From Dehalococcoidia bacterium (lineage in GTDB: Bacteria; Chloroflexota; Dehalococcoidia; Lucifugimonadales; JAGWBF01): 43,049 nt of DNA. The stretch covers positions 1-43,049 of the forward strand of contig JAGWBF010000002.1 of the NCBI GenBank assembly GCA_021296025.1. Direction: 5' to 3'. The position numbers and the translations under genes are program-made. The notes below the pieces were generated by a model. It was not told the DNA's origin and searched no databases. It saw nothing but the letters and a program-made list of their open reading frames with translations. Numbering within the stretch: the first letter of the stretch is position 1; each line of letters opens with the position of its first letter. Positions 15,076 through 24,461 of the stretch are shown piece after piece.

Positions 15076-16383
15076 TTGGCTTCCCAGGCAGCGAGACCGA
15101 TGGGGCCATCCGGCCATGGACTTCCCCTGGAGGATGTCCGGGTGTTGGACCTGTCCAGGATATGGGCAGGCCCCTACTGCACCAAGCTTCTGGCCGATAT
15201 GGGGGCCCAGGTAATCAAGGTGGAGTCCCTCCGGGTGTACGACTCCCATCGAGGTCCCGTCAGCCCTGCCAGGGGCATTGCCAGTTATCCTGATTCCGAT
15301 GGGGGCGAGCAGCCCTGGAACAGGAACGGGTGGTTCAACTGTCTTCACATGAGCAAGCATGGGATCACCCTTGAGCTGACCGATGTCCTAGGATGCGAGC
15401 TGTTCGAGGAGCTGGTCTCCATAAGCGATGTCCTCATAGAGAACTTTCGATTTGGCAGCTTGGCGCGCCTGGGCTACACCTACGAAGACCTGAGGAAACT
15501 CCGACCCGACATCATATACGTTTCCATGCCGGGGTTCGGCAACAGCGGTCCCTGGCGCGACTACCTGGCCTATGGCATTGGGCAGGAACAGCTTTCGGGG
15601 ATGGCCCACATGACAGGGTACGAGGACGACGGCCCAATGAAGTCGGGCATCAATCACGGAGACCCTATCACAGGATCCCACGCCGCCGGCATCATCCTGG
15701 CGGGGTTGAGGCATCGCAGGCGCACCGGCAAGGGCATGTTTATTGATGTATCCCAGCTGGAATCGACGGTTGCTCTCTTGGGATCTTACTTGCTGGGTTA
15801 CCAGATGACGGGCCGGGATTACGAGCGGCGGGGGAATCGCAGTGACTTGTACGCGCCGCACAACGTCTACCCGTGTCTCGAGGACGATTCCTGGGTTAGC
15901 ATCGCTGTGACCGGGAACAACGAATGGCATGCCCTCTGTCGCGTGATGGAGCGGGTGGACGTGTCGGAAGATACCCGGTATGGAACCCTGCAGGGTCGTA
16001 AAGACTACGAGGACGACCTGGATGACATAATCTCGGCGTGGACATGCCACCGCAAGGCTGCGGATGTAGCCTACCGCCTGCAGGACGTCGGGGTGCCGTC
16101 CACGCCTGTGCTGTCGGCCCCCGGCCTGCTGACCGACCTTCACCTAAAGGACAGGGGCACCTTCGTGCGGGTTGAGCATCCCTGGGCGGGCACCCACACG
16201 TACCCAGGCATTGCCTGGAAGATGTCAGACACCCCCGGAGTGGTCCGCTGGCCTGCTCCCGGCCTGGGCCAGGACAACAGGACGGTGTACGGGGGGCTTC
16301 TGGGCCTGACTCCAGAAAGAATAGAAGCACTGGAAAACAAGGGAGTGATCGGGACGATTCCCACGGATTCACGTATCATCTGA
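15076..16383 (+). CDS. CaiB/BaiF-family CoA-transferase, catalytic subunit
   Basis: 435 residues from TTG at 15076, 3 bp after the previous stop; an ATG at 15100 is an alternative and neither has a strong ribosome site. It has VRVLDLSRIWAGPYCTKLLADMGAQVIKVE near the start, SMPGFGNSGPWRD, and the catalytic Asp196 in HGDPITGSHAAG, equivalent to Asp169 of formyl-CoA transferase. The family moves CoA between carboxylic acids through a mixed anhydride on that Asp. With its Asp-less neighbour it resembles two-subunit class III enzymes such as succinyl-CoA:malate or benzylsuccinate CoA-transferases. A crotonase follows 25 bp downstream, so the CoA ester formed may be processed next (inference). Confidence 0.92.
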   Translation: MASQAARPMGPSGHGLPLEDVRVLDLSRIWAGPYCTKLLADMGAQVIKVESLRVYDSHRGPVSPARGIASYPDSDGGEQPWNRNGWFNCLHMSKHGITLELTDVLGCELFEELVSISDVLIENFRFGSLARLGYTYEDLRKLRPDIIYVSMPGFGNSGPWRDYLAYGIGQEQLSGMAHMTGYEDDGPMKSGINHGDPITGSHAAGIILAGLRHRRRTGKGMFIDVSQLESTVALLGSYLLGYQMTGRDYERRGNRSDLYAPHNVYPCLEDDSWVSIAVTGNNEWHALCRVMERVDVSEDTRYGTLQGRKDYEDDLDDIISAWTCHRKAADVAYRLQDVGVPSTPVLSAPGLLTDLHLKDRGTFVRVEHPWAGTHTYPGIAWKMSDTPGVVRWPAPGLGQDNRTVYGGLLGLTPERIEALENKGVIGTIPTDSRII

Positions 16384-16408
16384 TCAGAACGCTAACAGGA
16401 GGATATGA

Positions 16409-17164
16409 ATGGCGGAGGTCGAATATGAGGTCAGGGACCGGATAGGGTATATCACTCTAAACCGGCCCGAAAAGCTGAATGCCATCAACCCGGAGATGAG
16501 GGAGCTTCTCTGGGAGGCATTCCAGGATGTCAAGGCGAACCCCGAAGTGCGAGTCGCCATCATTACCGGCAGCGGAAAGGCCTTTTCCACCGGACACGAT
16601 CTGGTAGCCATGGCAGCGGGGAGGGCAAGCGAGGGCAAGAGCACCTCCGACCTGTACGTGGCGGCCCAGAACATCTGGAAGCCCATACTGTCGGCCATCA
16701 ACGGCATCTGCCTGGCCCAGGGATGCGGCCTTGCCCTGAGCAGCGATGTCCGGGTTGCTTCCGAGGATGCCGAGTTCGGGTGGCCCCAGGTCAAGCGAGG
16801 CATCTCCTCGGTAAGCGGACCTGCTCTCATGGCCCAGGTGCTTCCCCGGAACGTGGCCTTCGAGATCATGTTCACCGGGGATTTCATGAGCGCTCAAAGG
16901 GCCTTGGAGCTCAACCTGGTGAACCACGTTGTGCCGGCTGACCAGGTGATGTCCGCGACGGAATCCATAGCCCGCAAGATAATTGAGAACGCTCCCCTGG
17001 CCCTGTCAGCCATAAAGGAAGTTACGGTCAACGGCGCCAGTATGGATCTGGAACGGCGAGTGGCCTTTGCCCAGGTGAAGGCCGACCTCACCCGCACTAC
17101 GGAAGACGCCAAGGAAGGCGTGAAGGCCTTTGGAGAGCGCCGGGCCCCCGTCTGGACGGGCTAA
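16409..17164 (+). CDS. Crotonase-fold protein lacking both hydratase glutamates
   Basis: 251 residues from ATG at 16409 behind AGGAGGAT. Enoyl-CoA hydratase/isomerase fold: IGYITLNRPEKLNAINPEM, oxyanion-hole segment GKAFSTGHDL at 57-64, and SAINGICLAQGCGLALSSDVRVASEDAEFGWPQVKRG. Aligned by eye with rat hydratase, Glu144 corresponds to Gly107 and Glu164 to Gln127, so ordinary water addition is unlikely. The CoA-binding and oxyanion parts are kept, as in crotonase-family isomerases, decarboxylases, dehalogenases or thioesterases. It is the third gene of a plus-strand operon with two CoA-transferases and ends 35 bp before the convergent glmS. Confidence 0.9.
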   Translation: MAEVEYEVRDRIGYITLNRPEKLNAINPEMRELLWEAFQDVKANPEVRVAIITGSGKAFSTGHDLVAMAAGRASEGKSTSDLYVAAQNIWKPILSAINGICLAQGCGLALSSDVRVASEDAEFGWPQVKRGISSVSGPALMAQVLPRNVAFEIMFTGDFMSAQRALELNLVNHVVPADQVMSATESIARKIIENAPLALSAIKEVTVNGASMDLERRVAFAQVKADLTRTTEDAKEGVKAFGERRAPVWTG

Positions 17165-17199
17165 TAAGCTGAGCACGCCCGAGGTCTCTTGGAGGACCC

Positions 17200-19044
<1,845 letters not shown>

Positions 19045-19224
19045 CCTGTGTTCCTGTCCTCCTACTGGACCGTCTCAGAGAGCGTGCTTTTCTACGTGAT
19101 ACCCCGTTGGATAGTCATGTCCTGGGGGCTGTTGGATGGATCGGGTGCTTGGGTGGCCCATGAGCGTAAAGGGGTGCCGTTGGTCCCGGACTTCTTAGGG
19201 CCTCGGAGAAACTACTGGCGAACA

Positions 19225-19479
19225 CTAGGGCTCTGGCGCCTCATCTGCGGGGACGATTTCCCCCTGTTCTTCACGACAGCTCAGGCAGATGTAGCTTTCT
19301 CCCTGCTCCAGTGCGATGCCGACAGCTACATTTCGCCGCCGGCCACACTTGGAACAGGTCACGGTCTCTAGTGGGGTATCAGCACCTACCCCTCCAGCCT
19401 CGCCGCCTCTGAATCCCTTGTACTCGGGGTTCAGTTGTTTCAGTTGCAGGAATCGCTCCCGGTCCTTTCGCCGGCTCAT
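19225..19479 (-). CDS. Small zinc-ribbon protein downstream of rplL
   Basis: 84 residues from ATG at 19479. Basic N terminus (MSRRKDRERFLQLKQLNPEYKGFRGG) followed by a ribbon with two CX2C knuckles (CSKCGRRRNV and CLSCREE) about 20 residues apart, then an acidic tail. No named family is recognised. Its position between rplL and glmS and its ribosomal-protein-like character suggest a nucleic-acid- or ribosome-associated role, but that is inference. Confidence 0.75.
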   Translation of the reverse strand: MSRRKDRERFLQLKQLNPEYKGFRGGEAGGVGADTPLETVTCSKCGRRRNVAVGIALEQGESYICLSCREEQGEIVPADEAPEP

Positions 19480-19515
19480 TGAGGCCCCCTGATGGTTCCT
19501 AGTTAAAGGAATGAC

Positions 19516-19539
19516 GTCTGCGCCGGTTTCTACGCAGAC
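19516..19539 (-). repeat. Inverted repeat between rplL and zinc-ribbon gene
   Basis: GTCTGCG (19516-19522) and CGCAGAC (19533-19539) form a perfect 7-bp stem with a 10-nt loop, 37 bp before the zinc-ribbon start. No poly-T follows on either strand. Confidence 0.45.
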
Positions 19540-19560
19540 CCTTGTACCCTAGGCAAACCG

Positions 19561-19604
19561 CTGCCCGGGAGAAGGCGCCTGGGTGAGGGCCTTCCCCTAG
19601 GCAG
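19561..19604 (-). terminator. Large hairpin just after rplL (weak terminator or processing site)
   Basis: CTGCC...GGCAG, GGG...CCC and GAAGGC...GCCTTC stack into about 14 pairs with one bulged A and a small internal loop, starting 14 nt past the rplL stop. On the minus strand only GGTTTGCC follows, so the U-tract is poor. It may reduce read-through into the downstream genes or stabilise the rplJL mRNA. Confidence 0.5.
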
Positions 19605-19617
19605 GTCAGGTTCCAGT

Positions 19618-20019
19618 TTACTCTACGGCCACCTTGGCACCGGCAGCTTCCAGGGCTTCCTTTACCTTGTTCGCCTCATCCTGGGCTATCGCTTCCTTCA
19701 CCCTGCTTGGGGCTGCTTCCACCAACTCCTTGGCTTCCCGCAGCCCGAGGGTGGTCACTTCGCGCACTGCCTTGATCACGTTGATCTTGTTGGCGCCAAC
19801 ATCCTGCAGCACCACGGCGAACTCGGTCTTCTCATCATCCTGGTCCGCCGACGAGCCATCGCCCGCGGAGCCGCCAGGGGCTGCAGCCGCAGGGGCGGCC
19901 GCCACGGCGACGGGGGCCGCGGCCGTGATGCCAAACTCGGACTCCAGGGACTTGACCAGGTCGGCCAGATCAATCACCGACATCTGCTTAATGGCTTCCA
20001 GTATCTCGTCCTTTGTCAT
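19618..20019 (-). CDS. rplL: 50S ribosomal protein L7/L12
   Basis: 133 residues from ATG at 20019 behind GGAGGAGAC. N-terminal dimerisation helix (TKDEILEAIKQMSVIDLADLVKSLESEFG), an Ala/Gly/Pro-rich hinge (AAAPVAVAAAPAAAAPGG) and the C-terminal factor-binding domain (EFAVVLQDVGANKINVIKAVREVTTLGLREAKELVEAAPSRVKE). It forms the ribosomal stalk with L10 and recruits translation GTPases. It follows rplJ by 36 bp in the usual order. Confidence 0.97.
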   Translation of the reverse strand: MTKDEILEAIKQMSVIDLADLVKSLESEFGITAAAPVAVAAAPAAAAPGGSAGDGSSADQDDEKTEFAVVLQDVGANKINVIKAVREVTTLGLREAKELVEAAPSRVKEAIAQDEANKVKEALEAAGAKVAVE

Positions 20020-20055
20020 GTCTCCTCCTTTGGTTTTCTCTATTCTGGGTTAGTC

Positions 20056-20619
20056 TTATGTGCCCTGGGACCTGAGCTGCTCAACCCTTTGCTGCAGCAG
20101 GTTAGCCAAGGAAGCCTGGGGCCCCGAGAGGGCGCCCAGGAGTCTCTGCAATGGGGCCTGCAGCTGTCCCACGAGGCTGCCGATCGGCGCCTGCAGCTGA
20201 CCCATGAGCTGACCTATGAGCACCTCTGGGGCAGGAAGGCGGGAGAGGGAGATCACCTCATCCCCGGACAGGCGCTTACCATTGAACACGGCCCCTCGGA
20301 TGGTCAGGGTTGACCGGTTAACCCTGATGTACTCTTCTAGGGCCTTGGCAACATCCACCGGATTGTCGTACCCCAGGGCCAGGGCTGTGGGGCCCTGAAT
20401 GATCTCCTTGATCTGGGGGTTGTTGGAGGCGTCGGCAGCCAGGTATGCAAGGGTGTTCTTAATCACCCGGTACTCCACCTGGCGTTCCCGCATCTTCGAG
20501 CGCAGATCGGTCATGGCGTTTACCGGCTGCCCCGACGGATCGGTGGCGACGGTGATGGTAGCTCGAGCCAGCTTCTCGCGCAGCTCTTCTACTTGGTCAA
20601 TCTTCTTCTGGGTTGGCAT
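20056..20619 (-). CDS. rplJ: 50S ribosomal protein L10
   Basis: 187 residues from ATG at 20619. Starts MPTQKKIDQVEELREKLARATITVATDPSGQPVNAMTDLRSKMRERQVEYRVIKNTLA, typical of L10, and continues with GPTALALGYDNPVDVAKALEEY. The C-terminal helices that bind L7/L12 dimers run to residue 187, somewhat longer than the E. coli protein (165). It is preceded by a 249-nt leader carrying a terminator-type attenuator and its own promoter, matching the autoregulated rplJL arrangement. Confidence 0.96.
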   Translation of the reverse strand: MPTQKKIDQVEELREKLARATITVATDPSGQPVNAMTDLRSKMRERQVEYRVIKNTLAYLAADASNNPQIKEIIQGPTALALGYDNPVDVAKALEEYIRVNRSTLTIRGAVFNGKRLSGDEVISLSRLPAPEVLIGQLMGQLQAPIGSLVGQLQAPLQRLLGALSGPQASLANLLQQRVEQLRSQGT

Positions 20620-20633
20620 TGGCCTGCTCCATC

Positions 20634-20664
20634 AAAAAGTCCCTGCACCGGACGTGCAGGGACT
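20634..20664 (-). terminator. Attenuator hairpin before rplJ
   Basis: On the minus strand AGTCCCTGCAC and GTGCAGGGACT make an 11-bp perfect stem around GTCCG, followed directly by TTTTT (20634-20638), 15 nt before the rplJ start codon. A textbook intrinsic terminator placed inside the operon implies regulated read-through. Confidence 0.85.
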
Positions 20665-20817
20665 CAAACTCTTCTTTCGAAGTCGGCGTCCCCGGCCCTC
20701 TGGACCGACTACGCCAATGTTGGTTTTCCCCGGAGCGCCTCGGCAGGTTCGCAGTTTAACCCCGTTGCTACGGGGGCCTGCTTTCTTAGGCTGTGTGGGT
20801 TGTGTGTCTCGTGCTAG

Positions 20818-20846
20818 ACGTTACCTTTCAAGTACTCGCTTGTCAA
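20818..20846 (-). promoter_or_regulatory. Promoter for rplJL
   Basis: Consensus TTGACA at 20841-20846 and TAACGT at 20818-20823 on the minus strand, spacing 17. The -10 matches only moderately. It would start the L10 leader transcript near 20811. Confidence 0.6.
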
Positions 20847-20868
20847 CGATTCGACAGTGGAGATTTTA

Positions 20869-21585
20869 CTATAGATCGGGCTTTAGCGCTGTCAGGCTGG
20901 TCACATCCAGTCGGACAGCGGGGCTCATGCTGCCGGAGAGGTGGGCCGCCCGGATGAGAGAGCCTTTGACTGCAGCCGGCCTGGCGCGGACTACGGCGTC
21001 AACCAGGGCAGCAATATTGCTCAGCAAATGCTCTTGGGGAAAGCTGACCTTTCCAACAGGGCAGTGGATTATTGCGGTCCTGTCAACGCGGAATTCCAAC
21101 CTGCCCTTCTTTGCTTCGTCGATGATCCGGGGCAGGTCCCTGGGCTGGACCATTGTCCCCGTCCGGGGATTGGGCATCAGGCCCCGGCGGCCGAGCACCC
21201 TTCCCAGCTTACCGATCTTTGGCATCAAATCGGGAATGGCGAGTCCAACGTCAAAGTCGGTCCATCCACCTTCTATGTTCTGAATGAGGTCGTCTTCGCC
21301 GACGTAGTCGGCCCCAGCCTGTCGAGCAAGCTCGGCTCCTTCCCCGTTAGCAAAGACCAGCACCCGGATGGGCTTGCCCAATCCGTATGGTAGGACGGTT
21401 ACGTCACGGATGAGCTGGTCGGCCTGCCTGGGATCAACGCCGGTGCGCAGGTGAAGCTCAACAGACTCGTCGAACCCTGCTTTGGACACTTCCTGGAGCA
21501 GAGCAACCGCTTCCTGAGGAGAGTAGGCCTTGTCCGGGTCGATCTTCTCCTTCAGTGCAGCATATCGCTTGCTACGCTTTACCAT
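20869..21585 (-). CDS. rplA: 50S ribosomal protein L1
   Basis: 238 residues from ATG at 21585 behind AGGAGAATG, 3 bp after the rplK stop. Starts MVKRSKRYAALKEKIDPDKAYSPQEAVALLQEVSKAGFDESVELHLRTGVDPRQADQ and carries the L1 signature around KIGKLGRVLGRRGLMPNPRTGTM. Binds 23S rRNA at the E-site stalk and often its own mRNA. Length is normal. Confidence 0.97.
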   Translation of the reverse strand: MVKRSKRYAALKEKIDPDKAYSPQEAVALLQEVSKAGFDESVELHLRTGVDPRQADQLIRDVTVLPYGLGKPIRVLVFANGEGAELARQAGADYVGEDDLIQNIEGGWTDFDVGLAIPDLMPKIGKLGRVLGRRGLMPNPRTGTMVQPRDLPRIIDEAKKGRLEFRVDRTAIIHCPVGKVSFPQEHLLSNIAALVDAVVRARPAAVKGSLIRAAHLSGSMSPAVRLDVTSLTALKPDL

Positions 21586-21588
21586 GGA

Positions 21589-22017
21589 TCATTCTCCTGA
21601 AATCTCTATACCCATGCTGCGGGCGGTGCCTTCGATAATCTTCATCGCCCCATCTACCGAATTGGCATTCAGGTCCTTCAGCTTCAGCTCTGCGATCTCC
21701 TTGACTGCCCCCCGGGATATGGTGCCTATCCGCCCGCGGCTGGGCTGGGCCCCGCCTTTTTCGACACCGGCGGCCTTCCTCAGAAGCTCTGAGGCGGGAG
21801 GGGTCTTGGTCACGAATGCAAAGGACCTGTCCTCGAAAACGGTGATCTGGACGGGAATAATAGTGCCTGCCTGGGTGGCGGTGCGCTCGTTGTACTCCTT
21901 AACGAATCCCATGATGTTGACACCGTGCTGGCCTAGGGCCGGTCCCACGGGGGGCGCAGGTGTGGCTTTCCCTGCCTGAAGCTGCAACTTGATGATGGCT
22001 CGAACCTTCTTGGCCAA
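21589..22017 (-). CDS. rplK: 50S ribosomal protein L11
   Basis: 142 residues from ATG at 22017. MAKKVRAIIKLQLQAGKATPAPPVGPALGQHGVNIMGFVKEYN contains the conserved proline-rich hinge, and the C-terminal rRNA-binding domain ends with MGIEISGE. It binds the GTPase-associated region of 23S rRNA. It follows nusG by 9 bp, in the standard order. Confidence 0.97.
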   Translation of the reverse strand: MAKKVRAIIKLQLQAGKATPAPPVGPALGQHGVNIMGFVKEYNERTATQAGTIIPVQITVFEDRSFAFVTKTPPASELLRKAAGVEKGGAQPSRGRIGTISRGAVKEIAELKLKDLNANSVDGAMKIIEGTARSMGIEISGE

Positions 22018-22026
22018 GATGCCTCC

Positions 22027-22590
22027 CTAAATCTTTTCGACCTGCAGGAAGTCCAGTTCCACCGGAGTTTCCCGGCCAAAGAAGGATACCAGTACCCAGA
22101 CCTTGCCCTTGCTGGCGTCTATCTCGTTTACGGCTCCGATGAAATCGGCGAAGGGCCCGGCGGCTATCCGCACCATTTGCCCTTTCTGGAATCCCACGGA
22201 CACCTTTGTTGGTCCTGATTCAATCTGGTTCAGGATGGCATCCACTTCGCTGTCTTCCAGGGGTATGGGCTTGGGGCGTTTGTCAGTTTCGTCCTCGGTA
22301 GATACAAAGCCGGTGACGCCCGGCGTGTTGCGCACAACGTACCAGCTTTCGTCGTCAAGGCTCATCTGGACCAGGATGTAGCCGGGGAACACCTTCTTTC
22401 GTTCAGAGCGCCTCTTGCCGTCTTTGAGGACGATCTCTTCTTCAGTGGGGACAACCACCTGAAAAATCCTATCCTGCATGTCCAGGCTCTGGATTCGCAG
22501 GTCCAGATTCTTCTTGACCCTCTCCTCCTGGCCGGAGTAGGTATGGATGATGTACCAGCGGGTCTGGTTGGTGTCTGTTCCTGATACCAT
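22027..22590 (-). CDS. nusG: Transcription termination/antitermination protein NusG
   Basis: 187 residues from ATG at 22590 behind AAGGA; the frame runs 32 codons further upstream into secE, without homology. NGN domain: TRWYIIHTYSGQEERVKKNLD, FPGYILVQMSLDDESWYVVRNTPGVTGFV. KOW domain: KGQMVRIAAGPFADFIGAVNEIDASKGKVWVLVSFFGRETPVELDFLQVEKI. It binds RNA polymerase and couples transcription to translation or Rho. It sits between secE and rplK as in most bacteria. Confidence 0.97.
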   Translation of the reverse strand: MVSGTDTNQTRWYIIHTYSGQEERVKKNLDLRIQSLDMQDRIFQVVVPTEEEIVLKDGKRRSERKKVFPGYILVQMSLDDESWYVVRNTPGVTGFVSTEDETDKRPKPIPLEDSEVDAILNQIESGPTKVSVGFQKGQMVRIAAGPFADFIGAVNEIDASKGKVWVLVSFFGRETPVELDFLQVEKI

Positions 22591-22606
22591 ATCGGACGTT
22601 CCTTGC

Positions 22607-22852
22607 CTACCTAAGGATGTACCGGGTGAAGGTCTCCTGCAGTCCGCGATCAACTCCCGCCAGGACGATAGAAGCGATGGCTGCAAATATGATCACATAG
22701 ACGGAAAGGCGGATGGTCTCTTCCCGGGTGGGCCAGACACACCTTCTCAGCTCGGAGACGGTCTCCTGGAAGAACTGGAGAGGGTTCCCCCGGCGCACAG
22801 CATTGGGAGAGATGATCTGGGAGCCTCCACCCCTCTGCGAGGACCTGGCCAT
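22607..22852 (-). CDS. secE: Preprotein translocase subunit SecE
   Basis: 81 residues from ATG at 22852. An amphipathic segment (FFQETVSELRRCVWPTREETIRLSV) is followed by one membrane helix (VYVIIFAAIASIVLAGVDRGL) and a short tail, the standard single-span SecE. It clamps SecY in the Sec translocon. It lies between rpmG (4-bp gap) and nusG (16-bp gap). Confidence 0.95.
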   Translation of the reverse strand: MARSSQRGGGSQIISPNAVRRGNPLQFFQETVSELRRCVWPTREETIRLSVYVIIFAAIASIVLAGVDRGLQETFTRYILR

Positions 22853-22856
22853 CAGG

Positions 22857-23027
22857 CTACCTTACCTCTCGATGTTCCCGGTGGGTTCGGCATCGAGAAC
22901 AGTACTTCCTAAGCTCCAGCCGCTGGGTGTCATTCCTGCGGTTCTTGGTGCTGGTGTAATTCCGCTCCTGACTGTCAGTGCAGGCCAGGGTGATTATGAT
23001 TCGCGCTTCCGTGCTCATCTTGGCCAT
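22857..23027 (-). CDS. rpmG: 50S ribosomal protein L33
   Basis: A 56-residue gene from ATG at 23027. It reads MAKMSTEARIIITLACTDSQ, then ERNYTSTKNRRNDTQRLELRK, then YCSRCRTHREHREVR, clearly L33. The second knuckle CSRC (Cys43, Cys46) is intact, but the first is CTDS (Cys16, Ser19) rather than CTEC, so one of four zinc ligands is missing. It is in the usual place between tuf and secE with 3- and 4-bp gaps. Confidence 0.95.
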   Translation of the reverse strand: MAKMSTEARIIITLACTDSQERNYTSTKNRRNDTQRLELRKYCSRCRTHREHREVR

Positions 23028-23030
23028 CTC

Positions 23031-24236
23031 TTATCCTGTCGAGACCTTTCTTACAACGCCGGCTCCTACCGTCCTGCCTCCCTCGCGGATGGCGAAGCGG
23101 AGACCCTCTTCCAAGGCAATAGGGTAAATGAGCTTGATGCCCATGGTGATGTTGTCTCCCGGCATGACCATCTCCACGCCTTCGGGGAGCTGGATTTCGC
23201 CGGTGATGTCCGATGTCCTGATGTAGAACTGGGGCTTGTACCCGTTGAAGAAGGGTGTGTGTCGCCCGCCTTCCTCCCTGCTGAGGACGTACACTTCCGC
23301 CTCAGCCTCGATGTGGGGTTCGATGGTGCCGGGACGTGCCAGCACCTGGCCCCGCTCCACATCTTCCCTCTCGACACCCCTTAGGAGGACGCCAACAGCA
23401 TCACCGGACTCGGTGGTGTCCAATAGCTTGTGGAACATCTCCAGCCCGGTCGCGACGGTCTTGCGCACATCTCCGAACCCGACGATCTCCACATCTTCGC
23501 CGACCTTCAGTGTGCCACGCTCCACGCGCCCGGTGACCACGGTGCCCCTGCCCTTGATTCCGAACACATCTTCGATGGGCATGAGGAAGGGTCGGTCGGT
23601 GATACGCTCCGGCAGGGGTATGTACTCGTCCACCGTGTCCATGAGATTCCATATCTTGCCCGCCCATTCGTCGTCGCGGTCTCCCGAGTCGCCTTCCAGG
23701 GCCCTGAGGGCGCTTACCCGGACGATGGGAGTGTCGTCCCCGGGGAAATCGTACTGGTTAAGCAGGTCGCGAACTTCCAGCTCCACCAGCTCCAGAAGCT
23801 CTGGGTCCTCCATGGCATCGACCTTGTTGAGGGCGACCACGATTTTGGGCACTTCAACCTGGCGGGCCAGCAAGATATGCTCACGGGTCTGAGGCATAGG
23901 GCCGTCCGGGGCGGACACAACCAGAATGGCTCCGTCCATCTGGGCGGCTCCGGTGATCATGTTCTTAACGTAGTCGGCAGGGCCTGGGCAGTCGACGTGG
24001 GCGTAGTGGCGTTCTCCGGTCTCATACTCGATGTGGGCGATGGCGATGGTCAGGCCTCGGGCCTTCTCTTCAGGGGCATTGTCGATGGTGTCGAAAGCTC
24101 TGAACGAGGTGCCCCCGCTGCCCAGCGACAAAACTTTCGTTATCGCGGCTGTCAACGTTGTCTTGCCATGGTCAACGTGACCTATGGTTCCAACGTTCAC
24201 GTGAGGCTTGGTCCTGTCGAATTTCTGCTTGGCCAT
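23031..24236 (-). CDS. tuf: Translation elongation factor Tu
   Basis: 401 residues from ATG at 24236 (MAKQKFDRTKPHVNVGTIG); GGGAGG lies ten bases upstream. G1 loop GHVDHGKT at 19-26, DCPG, and NKVD are all present, with domains 2 and 3 complete (IKGRGTVVTGRVERG; MVMPGDNITM; FAIREGGRTVGAGVVRKV). It delivers aminoacyl-tRNA to the ribosome. It lies directly behind tRNA-Thr(GGT), the thrT-tufB arrangement known from Proteobacteria and others. Confidence 0.98.
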   Translation of the reverse strand: MAKQKFDRTKPHVNVGTIGHVDHGKTTLTAAITKVLSLGSGGTSFRAFDTIDNAPEEKARGLTIAIAHIEYETGERHYAHVDCPGPADYVKNMITGAAQMDGAILVVSAPDGPMPQTREHILLARQVEVPKIVVALNKVDAMEDPELLELVELEVRDLLNQYDFPGDDTPIVRVSALRALEGDSGDRDDEWAGKIWNLMDTVDEYIPLPERITDRPFLMPIEDVFGIKGRGTVVTGRVERGTLKVGEDVEIVGFGDVRKTVATGLEMFHKLLDTTESGDAVGVLLRGVEREDVERGQVLARPGTIEPHIEAEAEVYVLSREEGGRHTPFFNGYKPQFYIRTSDITGEIQLPEGVEMVMPGDNITMGIKLIYPIALEEGLRFAIREGGRTVGAGVVRKVSTG

Positions 24237-24273
24237 TTGCCGGGTTCCTCCCAAATAATGTTGCTGTTCTTTA

Positions 24274-24348
24274 TGGAGCCCACAGGCGGATTTGAACCGC
24301 CGACCCCGTTCTTACCAAGAACGTGCTCTACCACTGAGCTATGTGGGC
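24274..24348 (-). tRNA. tRNA-Thr (GGT anticodon)
   Basis: Read on the minus strand, the acceptor GCCCACA pairs with TGTGGGC, and discriminator T and an encoded CCA follow. The anticodon loop TTGGTAA sits on the stem CGTTC/GAACG, giving GGT. The T loop GTTCAAATC is standard. It ends 38 nt before the tuf start codon, so it is probably cut from the tuf precursor transcript. Confidence 0.95.
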
Positions 24349-24373
24349 TGGTGAGCCGAAGCTTCGGTTCTAC

Positions 24374-24461
24374 TGGTGGAGGGGGTAGGATTCGAACCTA
24401 CGAAGCCCTTCCGGGCGCCAGATTTACAGTCTGGTGGTTTAAGCCACTCACCCACCCCTCC
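24374..24461 (-). tRNA. tRNA-Tyr (GTA anticodon)
   Basis: Minus strand, 88 nt with encoded CCA. Acceptor GGAGGGG pairs with CCCCTCC, discriminator A. The anticodon loop CTGTAAA is in CCAGA/TCTGG, giving GTA. A long variable arm (GCCCGGAAGGGC) marks it as class II, as expected for bacterial tRNA-Tyr. Confidence 0.96.

Larger units (their letters stand above)
20620..20868 (-). promoter_or_regulatory. L10 leader region
   Basis: The 249-nt space between rplA and rplJ has no gene. On the minus strand it contains a strong -35 element, a G/C- and purine-rich middle with paired segments (GGCCCCCGTAGC...ACGGGG) and a terminal attenuator hairpin before rplJ. Position, length and content match the ribosomal protein L10 leader, where L10(L12)4 binds its own mRNA. 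I cannot verify the consensus by covariance here. Confidence 0.7.

Noticed and set aside
19045..19224. glmS ribozyme upstream of glmS
   Set aside because: I could not find the conserved ribozyme core; the region shows no convincing pseudoknot elements.
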